This document shows, piece by piece, positions 1 to 4,298 of a stretch of DNA of 6,677 nucleotides. The first letter of the stretch is position 1, and every line of letters begins with the position of its first letter. The position numbers and the translations under genes were made by a program. Origin of the DNA: Nanobdellota archaeon (GTDB taxonomy: Archaea > Nanobdellota > Nanobdellia > Woesearchaeales > GW2011-AR9); the NCBI GenBank assembly GCA_030695605.1, contig JAUYQE010000007.1:1-6677 (forward strand). Direction: 5' to 3'. Below the pieces are notes generated by a model. It had not been told where the DNA came from. It made no database searches and worked only from the letters and a program-made list of their open reading frames with translations.

Positions 1-1
1 T

Positions 2-166
2 GCAGCTAATCCCAAAGAGGAAATGGTTTTTGGCGGCATGGGTGGCGTGATTATTGGAAAAAAGCGCCCGGAGGGACCTTCGCGCGCTCAGCACGAACCT
101 GAGCACCACTCGAACCCTCGAATGATCGCTGTCTCCTTGTCATTGCCCGGAAAGGGCTCATCCTAG
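2..166 (+). CDS. Possible 3' end of a plus-strand gene (54 codons, partial, doubtful)
   Basis: A plus-strand frame is open from the window edge and ends at TAG (164-166). Its first 21 codons read AANPKEEMVFGGMGGVIIGKK in two pieces, AANPKEEMVF then GGMGGVIIGKK, which looks protein-like. From about position 63 onward, however, it runs antisense through the whole 3' half of the tRNA-Cys gene, where the reading reflects the RNA fold and not protein selection. I do not recognise a family. No other gene in the window is on the plus strand. It could be the true end of a convergent gene that overlaps the tRNA, or a frame that is open by chance. The upstream sequence is outside the window. Confidence 0.22.
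   Translation, partial: AANPKEEMVFGGMGGVIIGKKRPEGPSRAQHEPEHHSNPRMIAVSLSLPGKGSS
57..63 (-). terminator. Oligo-T terminator of tRNA-Cys
   Basis: On the minus strand the tRNA acceptor stem is followed at once by a run of six T residues (complement of 63-58), the first of which is the discriminator U73. An oligo-T run directly after a structured RNA is the usual intrinsic termination signal of archaeal RNA polymerase. tRNA-Arg in the same window has no such run. Confidence 0.6.
77..108 (-). other. tRNA-Cys T-loop intron, position 59/60 (32 nt)
   Basis: This is a bulge-helix-bulge intron. The outer helix is the T-stem itself, GAGGG/CCCTC. The central 4-bp helix pairs T-loop bases TTCG (54-57) with intron CGAA. 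The 5' bulge is AG|T and the 3' bulge is GG|T, each cut after its second base. An internal hairpin, GTGCTCAG/CTGAGCGC with one G-T wobble and loop GTTCGTG, forms the intron core. Joining G59 to T60 restores the 7-base loop TTCGAGT exactly. Position 59/60 is a known but non-canonical intron site in archaeal tRNAs. Confidence 0.85.
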
Positions 167-171
167 CGGAT
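131..171 (-). other. tRNA-Cys anticodon-loop intron, position 37/38 (41 nt)
   Basis: The anticodon stem ATCGC finds its partner GCGAT only across this insert, so a 41-nt intron after G37 is required. The motif is relaxed: the central helix CTGC/GGAG has three of four pairs (G34 faces G), with bulges AG|A and AC|A. Inside the intron, GCCC/GGGC closes a TTTCC loop, and ATCC/GGAT could form a second small hairpin. The intron length and the mature loop follow from the stem pairing, so the boundaries are secure to within the AGA/A ambiguity. Confidence 0.75.
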
Positions 172-231
172 CTGCAGGCGATTACCTTAGCCGCTTGGTG
201 ACGGGCGCTTCTGAGCAGTCCGAGGGAAGAT

Positions 232-240
232 ATTTTATAA
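232..240 (-). promoter_or_regulatory. TATA box of tRNA-Cys, overlapping the HAD stop codon
   Basis: The minus strand reads TTATAAAAT here, centred about 28 bases before G1 of tRNA-Cys (208), the usual archaeal distance. The TAA stop codon of the upstream HAD gene (237-235) lies inside the box, so the tRNA promoter is built into the end of the preceding coding sequence. Confidence 0.65.
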
Positions 241-900
241 GGTTTTCGAGCCTAACTGGGAAATGAGCCCGGGCAATTCTCTAAAAGAAGAAAAATATGC
301 ATCCGCACCCGGAATATCCGTACAGGCAATGAACTTCATCCCTGCCGCTTTGGCAGCTTCGCCATCGACGGGAGAATCGCCGATATACACCGCTTCTTTG
401 CTGCTTACTCCCAGCCGTTTTGCTGCCGCAAGCAAAGGCTCCGGATGGGGTTTTCTGTTGACGACGTCTTCTACGGCGATGACGACCGGAAAATAGCTTT
501 TGACCGGAGCCACGGCAAAATAGCTTTCTACAGTTATTCGACGGCGGCTGGTCACTAAAGCTAGGGAGAAAGTTTTGGAGAGTTCCCGAACGACTTGGAG
601 CGAATGCGCTGGCACTTTCTGCAGCTCGGCAGGGTACGCCGCTTTCTGTCCTGCATCGAGCAGCCGCTTTATTTCCTGCAGGGGCCGGCCGAGTGCCAGA
701 GTTTGCAGCGTATCATTCATAGAGAGATGGAAGATTTTTCGGATGGCTTCCTGTGCCGGAACGGCATAGCCCGCATCCTGGAAAATTTGTTGGTAAAAAG
801 CGACATGCGCTTCCGAAGAATCAACCAGAGTCCCATCAACATCAAATAGAATTGCTTTGATCACCGTATTGAAGACACACTTTACCCCTGCATCGCCCAT
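235..900 (-). CDS. HAD-superfamily subfamily IA phosphatase (phosphoglycolate phosphatase-like)
   Basis: This protein of up to 221 residues has all four HAD motifs. Motif I is DVDGTL with nucleophile D20 and acid/base D22. Motif II is LVTSR (T117/S118). Motif III is RKPHPEP (K150). Motif IV is YIGDSPVDG (D175, D179). The helical cap between residues 30 and 100 places it in subfamily IA with phosphoglycolate phosphatase and PpaX-type enzymes, so a soluble Mg-dependent phosphomonoesterase is expected; the substrate cannot be read from sequence. The start is uncertain. The ATG at 900 overlaps the upstream gene by 19 bp and adds 12 residues before the usual family start. A GTG at 864-862 gives VIKAILFDVDGTL, the normal N-terminus, and a 17-bp gap, but neither start has a good Shine-Dalgarno site. 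The gene is last in an apparent operon with the two genes upstream. Confidence 0.88.
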   Translation of the reverse strand: MGDAGVKCVFNTVIKAILFDVDGTLVDSSEAHVAFYQQIFQDAGYAVPAQEAIRKIFHLSMNDTLQTLALGRPLQEIKRLLDAGQKAAYPAELQKVPAHSLQVVRELSKTFSLALVTSRRRITVESYFAVAPVKSYFPVVIAVEDVVNRKPHPEPLLAAAKRLGVSSKEAVYIGDSPVDGEAAKAAGMKFIACTDIPGADAYFSSFRELPGLISQLGSKTL

Positions 901-1655
901 TTCACATACGCATAGAGAATAACGGACAATTCCACCAGTCGCTTGTTCGTTTCATAAGCCCGTTCAATGCCTTTGCGGACCGCTTTTATCTGCTCATGGA
1001 TTTCTACAGCTTCCTGGAGCTTTTCTGGTGCAAGGCGTAGCTTGATGCGGTCAAAGTTCAGCTTCTTGAGCTCTTCTTCCAAAGAAACATGGAAAAAAAA
1101 GCCTTTCACCATGCTTTCATCAAGATCATTCATTCTAGTCGTATGGGCTTCGTGAATGAGGCCCTGACTAGAAAAGCGGAGATCTTTGTTGCGCAAAAGG
1201 CGCTGGAACAGCAGGCTAAGCTGCTCGTTGCTCTGCTGTTTTTCGGCAGGCGCTCGGAGAGTGGGTATGCGGTTCAGGACAGCAGTAAACTCCCCCGTAA
1301 AAGACTGCTGCAGCCACTCTTGCAGCCCTTCGGCGAATTTGATGTTTTGCTGCAACGGTGCAGCAATCTCTTCCAGTATCCGCAATGTGCGCTCTAAGTT
1401 AATGCTTTCATACAGGAAGTCTTTGCGCTGCAGCAAAGCTATGACTTTTCCCGCTATCGGGGTAATGAGCTCTGCCGCCTGCTTCATCACCGTGAGATCA
1501 GTGCTGGTAATCAGCAACGGAGAAAGTTCCGCGTGTATCTGCTCCGGCAACAGAGGCAGCCGCTTGCTTCCTCGAACCTGCCGCAGCAAGGAGAAGCACT
1601 CAATGTCCGCGTTTTTCTGATTTAAATCACCGAGCTTATGGATGTGGAGCATCAT
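882..1655 (-). CDS. Hypothetical alpha-helical protein
   Basis: I do not recognise a family for this 257-residue protein. It has no signal peptide, no convincing membrane segment, one cysteine (C20) and no visible nucleotide-binding or metal motif. It looks almost wholly helical. Residues about 190-255 alternate charged and hydrophobic positions (EEELKKLNFDRIKLRL, then EIHEQIKAVRKGIERAYETN), suggesting a coiled coil or helical bundle. A short stretch near residues 170-190 (HEAHTTRMNDLDESMVKGF) is rich in polar residues and could be a functional patch. It starts 17 bp after the zinc-ribbon gene; a GGAG lies 12 bases before the ATG, a long but possible spacing, and a second ATG follows at once. 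The HAD gene follows with a 19-bp overlap or a 17-bp gap. Co-transcription suggests a shared pathway, but the role is unknown. Confidence 0.8.
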   Translation of the reverse strand: MMLHIHKLGDLNQKNADIECFSLLRQVRGSKRLPLLPEQIHAELSPLLITSTDLTVMKQAAELITPIAGKVIALLQRKDFLYESINLERTLRILEEIAAPLQQNIKFAEGLQEWLQQSFTGEFTAVLNRIPTLRAPAEKQQSNEQLSLLFQRLLRNKDLRFSSQGLIHEAHTTRMNDLDESMVKGFFFHVSLEEELKKLNFDRIKLRLAPEKLQEAVEIHEQIKAVRKGIERAYETNKRLVELSVILYAYVKWAMQG

Positions 1656-1672
1656 AGGTTTTCAGTTCTCCA

Positions 1673-2137
1673 TTATTTTTCCAGGCGGTCGTCTTTCCCG
1701 CAGTACGGGCACGCTAAGCGGTGCAGTAAGCCTACTTTGACCTGATCAACGCGGAAAGAATAATTGCAGCGGTTACAGCGGTACAGCTTGGGCTGCGCTG
1801 GTGGAATATTCTTGATGAGCGCCTTGGGCGGACCTTGTTTTACGGTCTGCTTCAGCTCATTACAGCAGGTATCACAGACCAGCACGTTGACGTCTTTTCC
1901 TTTTTCTTTTGGGTACAAGCGCACTCTTTCTAAAGGCACAACCGCTTTACAGCGTTCGCAGGTCCGTACCCGGCGGATATCCATATTCCCACCTCGCGGC
2001 AAAACTCGACTCTCCGCTTTTCTCCCTTCTTCTCTGGTTGGCGGGTTATTTAAGCTTATCTTTTGTAGAGAAGGAGAATCGATTTGCGGCACCTTCTCTG
2101 ATTTGAAGAACATATTTCTCAGCCATTGCATACCCAT
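1673..2137 (-). CDS. Double zinc-ribbon protein with alternative in-frame starts
   Basis: As drawn, the protein has 154 residues. Two zinc-binding modules are visible: CERC (C60, C63) with CDTCC (C88, C91, C92), and CNRC (C121, C124) with CPYC (C143, C146). Each is a CxxC pair with a partner 18-24 residues on, the spacing of zinc ribbons. The linker KQGPPKALIKNIPPAQPK is basic and proline-rich. Such proteins usually bind nucleic acid or serve as transcription or RNA-processing factors, but I cannot name a family. The first 51 residues are low in order and lack cysteines. Met52 (1984-1982), eight codons before C60, has its own GAGGTG site at the same 5-base spacing as Met1, so a 103-residue protein is equally plausible. 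The gene starts 23 bases after tRNA-Arg, with no terminator between, and leads a three-gene cluster. Confidence 0.85.
   Translation of the reverse strand: MGMQWLRNMFFKSEKVPQIDSPSLQKISLNNPPTREEGRKAESRVLPRGGNMDIRRVRTCERCKAVVPLERVRLYPKEKGKDVNVLVCDTCCNELKQTVKQGPPKALIKNIPPAQPKLYRCNRCNYSFRVDQVKVGLLHRLACPYCGKDDRLEK
1977..1995 (-). promoter_or_regulatory. Internal Shine-Dalgarno and start codon (Met52 of the zinc-ribbon gene)
   Basis: The minus strand reads GAGGTGGGAATATGGATAT: a GAGGTG site, five spacer bases, then an in-frame ATG at 1984-1982. It copies the unit at the annotated start with two differences in 19 bases. The start codon falls directly before the first zinc ribbon, so this may be the main start. 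Confidence 0.6.
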
Positions 2138-2148
2138 ATTTCCACCTC
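2130..2148 (-). promoter_or_regulatory. Shine-Dalgarno and start codon of the long zinc-ribbon form
   Basis: The minus strand reads GAGGTGGAAATATGGGTAT: GAGGTG, five spacer bases and ATG at 2137-2135, with another ATG two codons later. It supports the 154-residue start. The near-identical unit 153 bp downstream is in the same frame. Confidence 0.6.
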
Positions 2149-2180
2149 ACTTTTTAATAGCGGGCCCGAGGGGATTCGAA

Positions 2181-2203
2181 TTCGGGATTATTTTGCAATA
2201 ATT
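2181..2203 (-). other. tRNA-Arg T-arm intron, position 53/54 (23 nt)
   Basis: The pre-tRNA pairs CGGG (C48-G51) with CCCG inside the intron as the 4-bp central helix. The 5' bulge is GG|A, the 3' bulge is AA|T, and the intron core is a perfect 6-bp hairpin ATTATT/AATAAT capped by a GCAA (GNRA) tetraloop. Cutting each bulge after its second base joins G53 to T54 and restores GGGGG-TTCGAAT-CCCCT. There is no outer helix (T47 would face T55), so this is a relaxed motif. Confidence 0.85.
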
Positions 2204-2219
2204 CCCCCGACCTACAGCT

Positions 2220-2232
2220 CTCTTTCTTGCGA
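2220..2232 (-). other. tRNA-Arg anticodon-loop mini-intron, position 37/38 (13 nt)
   Basis: The stem ACAGC/GCTGT encloses 20 bases instead of 7, so 13 must be removed. At the canonical 37/38 site the intron is TCGCAAGAAAGAG. The central helix CTTC/AAAG has three of four pairs (C35 faces A). The bulges are TA|T and AG|A, and the core is a single C-G pair closing a GCAA tetraloop. An alternative pairing TTCT/AGAA is possible. This is a very short, relaxed intron. Confidence 0.75.
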
Positions 2233-2296
2233 TAGAAGGCTGTCGCCCTATCCAGACTAGGCTACGGGCCCGTCAGGATGGCTAAACGGGGATGCT

Positions 2297-2306
2297 CTTT
2301 AAAAAG
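2297..2306 (-). promoter_or_regulatory. TATA box of tRNA-Arg
   Basis: The minus strand reads CTTTTTAAAG, preceded by an A-rich GCATAAAA that could serve as the TFB recognition element. Its centre is about 30 bases upstream of G1 (2271), the right place for a tRNA promoter. It lies in the 88-bp gap after the pyrE-like gene. Confidence 0.65.
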
Positions 2307-2359
2307 TTTTATGCTTTCGGGAGAAGATTTTAGTCTTTCAGTAATTTTTCCGATTTGTT

Positions 2360-3046
2360 TCACCTTATTTTAAGTTCTTCAACACCATACTTTTCAAACT
2401 CTTCTTCAATCGCTCTTGCAATTTGTTCTCCAGGATTTAATCTTTTATATGCTTCAGGTAGTAACTGGTGAGCGCTACTTAACGGGTGATATTGAACTTT
2501 TTTTGATTCAACAGCTTTCTGAACACTTTGTCCATCGTCTCTTAATTCCATCCTGTTTGTAAGACCGAAAGCAGCGATTATTGGGATTTCCAATTCAGTT
2601 AAACTATCAATAGTAGTTAGTAAAGAACCGCCAGTTGTTGTAACATCTTCAAGAATTATGGTTTTTCCTCTGGGTTCGCCAACAAAATATTTATCTTTGG
2701 GCGTCCCATGATCTTTTGGTTTTCCTCTCCCCATTGGCAGAGCATGACTATGGGGAGCATAATGTGGCGATTCCTTAGCCCATTTATATTGAGTGAGCAC
2801 GCCAAGTTTTGTTGCTCCTTCAGGGACACCATAAAAACAATCTGGCTCTAATCCTCTGTCTTGCGTAAATGCTATCACATAATCCGTTAATTGATCGAGA
2901 AGAAAAACATCTTCTGCAACATCTCTCCAATTCACATACCAGTTTGACATTCTTCCCGATTTCAACGTAATCGGTTCTTTGAAGAAACCAACTATGTTGT
3001 TGTCCAAAACAAATCTGTTAAAGTATCCTTGATTAAAACTGTTCAT
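2360..3046 (-). CDS. pyrE: Orotate phosphoribosyltransferase
   Basis: This enzyme joins orotate to PRPP to give OMP in cytosolic pyrimidine synthesis. In the 228-residue protein, the N-terminal substrate motif LKSGRMSNWY is at residues 28-37. The mobile catalytic loop MGRGKPKDHG (R107, K109, K111, H113) matches the OPRT R-x-K-x-K-x-H-G pattern. The PRPP-binding motif ILEDVTTTGGS is at 131-141 with the acidic pair E133/D134. It is longer than most microbial OPRTs, with a C-terminal tail ending in a charged helix. A strong GGAGGT lies 8 bases before the ATG. It follows top6A by 60 bp with no clear TATA box, so it is probably co-transcribed. Its DNA is much richer in A+T than the flanks (about 38% G+C in a 60-base sample at 2461-2520, against about 63% in a sample from top6B at 5041-5100), which suggests acquisition by transfer. 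Confidence 0.87.
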   Translation of the reverse strand: MNSFNQGYFNRFVLDNNIVGFFKEPITLKSGRMSNWYVNWRDVAEDVFLLDQLTDYVIAFTQDRGLEPDCFYGVPEGATKLGVLTQYKWAKESPHYAPHSHALPMGRGKPKDHGTPKDKYFVGEPRGKTIILEDVTTTGGSLLTTIDSLTELEIPIIAAFGLTNRMELRDDGQSVQKAVESKKVQYHPLSSAHQLLPEAYKRLNPGEQIARAIEEEFEKYGVEELKIR

Positions 3047-3054
3047 AATAGCTA

Positions 3055-3060
3055 ACCTCC
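3055..3060 (-). promoter_or_regulatory. Shine-Dalgarno site of pyrE
   Basis: A full GGAGGT on the minus strand, 8 bases before the ATG at 3046-3044. It fixes the start and is stronger than the sites of top6A or the HAD gene at 235-900. Confidence 0.7.
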
Positions 3061-3106
3061 ACCCACTCTTCGCTTAACCACACCAACGAATATCCGTTCA
3101 AAGCCC

Positions 3107-4255
3107 TCAATCCAAGAACTGCTGTCCTTTTATCTTCTCCGGCAAGTAGCGCTCGGTGATGAAAGAGATCCCTCTGGAGGATAAAGCCTGAATTTCTACT
3201 TTCGCGCCAAAGTCTTTCATCATCTTGAACTGCCGCTGCCAGTCCTTGTTCTTGGCAAACCATTCGTAGTTCTGCATCTGCTTCAATCGCGCTAAATCCT
3301 GCTCCGTCAGCTTGATAAAATGCTTCTGCAACTCGTATTTCACGACGTCATCGCACGTGATACCGACAAACTTAACGCTGGGGATGGCCATCTCGCCTGC
3401 CATATGCGCGAGGGTAATGGAGCCGTACTTCAATACCGAGTAAATGTACCAACCCCAAGGGTCGTTGTCGGCCAGCACAAAAATCGGCAGTCCATGCTCG
3501 GTGCTGAGCCGCTGCAGTAATCGCCGTATGCCGCGCGTGGTCTGCCCTTGCGATGACATGATGAGGCAGTTCTGCTTTTCCCAGAAGCGGTCTTCGTGCA
3601 GGCGCTCCCAGACGGCAGCTTTTTCCATGTAGAGGACATATTTGGCATCCACTTTCTTGAAGGTGATATGCTCCACATTGCTGGGGATGCTCCAGCCACC
3701 TGAACCGAGCTTTGACCAGTCAATGATATCGCCGGCATCTTCAACAACAACTTTTCCCGCCACGCTGCCCATCTTGTTGGCATTGACCTGCAGCATTTCC
3801 CGCGGGAAGTTTGTAATGAGCTCCAGATCCTCGATGGCCTTGTCCGTTTCCTTCTGCTCATCAACGATGTTGGTCTTTGTTCCCGGGATAGTCCGCTTCG
3901 CCATATAGAACACATCCCGTAAGCTGGCATGTTTCTGCACGTCCAGCAGGGACTTGGAGATCGCAGCCACTTCCAGCGTCTGCATGAATTTCTTGGCATG
4001 CGCCACGTTAAAGAAATAGCGCTGGGCGGTCTTGCTGCCCAGGACGAGCGTTTTCGCTTCTTTGTCGAACGTGACATTGCTTAATCCGCGCACCGACAGC
4101 TCGATTTTGGGATTCGTCCCTTTTTTGATATCCGAAAGCACGGAACTTCCTAAGCCGACGAGCTCTTCTTTGGGCGTGGCTTTTTTGCTGCCTTCTTTTT
4201 TCGTCGGCAAAGTCATCTGCAGTCCTGGCTTCGTGTTCGTGGTTGGTTTGATCAT
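3107..4255 (-). CDS. top6A: DNA topoisomerase VI subunit A
   Basis: This is the DNA-cleaving subunit of the type IIB topoisomerase, homologous to Spo11. It makes the transient 2-base staggered double-strand break. In 382 residues (about family length), the winged-helix CAP domain carries SLRDVFYMAK with predicted catalytic tyrosine Y117. The Toprim domain has its glutamate in YMEKAAVWERL (E211) and the metal-binding DxD in LADNDPWGW (D263, D265). The C-terminal half ends with SSRGISFITERYLPEKI. The first 35 residues are lysine-rich and probably flexible. The gene follows top6B by 43 bp on the same strand, so the A2B2 subunits are made from one message. There is no good Shine-Dalgarno site before the ATG, only GGTTAAAAAAA; an A-rich leader or translational coupling may serve. 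Met13 is a less likely start. Confidence 0.95.
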   Translation of the reverse strand: MIKPTTNTKPGLQMTLPTKKEGSKKATPKEELVGLGSSVLSDIKKGTNPKIELSVRGLSNVTFDKEAKTLVLGSKTAQRYFFNVAHAKKFMQTLEVAAISKSLLDVQKHASLRDVFYMAKRTIPGTKTNIVDEQKETDKAIEDLELITNFPREMLQVNANKMGSVAGKVVVEDAGDIIDWSKLGSGGWSIPSNVEHITFKKVDAKYVLYMEKAAVWERLHEDRFWEKQNCLIMSSQGQTTRGIRRLLQRLSTEHGLPIFVLADNDPWGWYIYSVLKYGSITLAHMAGEMAIPSVKFVGITCDDVVKYELQKHFIKLTEQDLARLKQMQNYEWFAKNKDWQRQFKMMKDFGAKVEIQALSSRGISFITERYLPEKIKGQQFLD

Positions 4256-4298
4256 TTTTTTTAACCGTCTTATGTCTTACTCACCCTTTGTTCTGTGG

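Larger units (their letters stand above)
63..208 (-). tRNA. tRNA-Cys(GCA) with two introns
   Basis: The acceptor strands GCGCCCG (208-202) and CGGGCGC (70-64) pair over 7 bp and are followed by U73 at 63, a cysteine identity base; CCA is not encoded. The D-arm is ACCA-AGCGGCTA-AGGT with A14, G15, G18, G19 and A21. The anticodon stem is ATCGC/GCGAT (182-178 and 129-125). The anticodon GCA is at 175-173 and the spliced loop CTGCAGA is the one I recall for other archaeal tRNA-Cys. The variable loop is CATTC, giving the G15-C48 pair. The T-arm is GAGGG/CCCTC with spliced loop TTCGAGT. Removing a 41-nt intron at 37/38 (131-171) and a 32-nt intron at 59/60 (77-108) shortens the 146-nt primary span to a 73-nt cloverleaf. 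A TATA box lies 24-32 bases upstream and a T-run directly downstream, so the gene is probably its own transcription unit. Confidence 0.88.
2161..2271 (-). tRNA. tRNA-Arg(UCU) with two introns
   Basis: The acceptor stem GGGCCCG (2271-2265) pairs with CGGGCCC (2168-2162); G73 is at 2161 and CCA is not encoded. The D-arm is GCCT-AGTCTGGATA-GGGC, with G18 G19 followed by A20, an arginine identity base in bacteria. The anticodon stem is ACAGC/GCTGT (2243-2239 and 2218-2214). The anticodon TCT is at 2236-2234 and the spliced loop is CTTCTAA. The variable loop is AGGTC. The T-arm after splicing is GGGGG-TTCGAAT-CCCCT with one G-T pair. Removing a 13-nt intron at 37/38 and a 23-nt intron at 53/54 gives a 75-nt cloverleaf from a 111-nt span. 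A TATA box lies upstream, but there is no oligo-T run downstream, so the transcript may continue into the zinc-ribbon gene. Confidence 0.9.

Noticed and set aside
63..208. tRNA-Cys region read as a different structured RNA such as a C/D box RNA or riboswitch
   Set aside because: After removing two inserts every cloverleaf element, the G15-C48 pair, the GCA anticodon and U73 are present.
261..265. Loss of function by frameshift in any main gene
   Set aside because: Both topoisomerase subunits, pyrE and both HAD genes are full length with their motifs in one frame.
2161..2271. tRNA-Arg as a tRNA pseudogene or a tRNA with a long variable arm
   Set aside because: The insert between the variable loop and T-loop folds as a splice motif, and its removal gives a perfect T-arm; the variable loop itself is the ordinary 5 bases.
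3033..3263. A 76-codon minus-strand frame bridging the end of top6A and the start of pyrE
   Set aside because: Most of it is top6A in the wrong phase. No Shine-Dalgarno site or recognisable protein was seen; the gap is explained by the pyrE ribosome site.
3430..4077. A 215-codon minus-strand frame overlapping top6A in another phase
   Set aside because: The translation is rich in Arg, Ser, Cys and Trp with no domain, a typical out-of-frame reading of top6A, whose own frame has all catalytic motifs.
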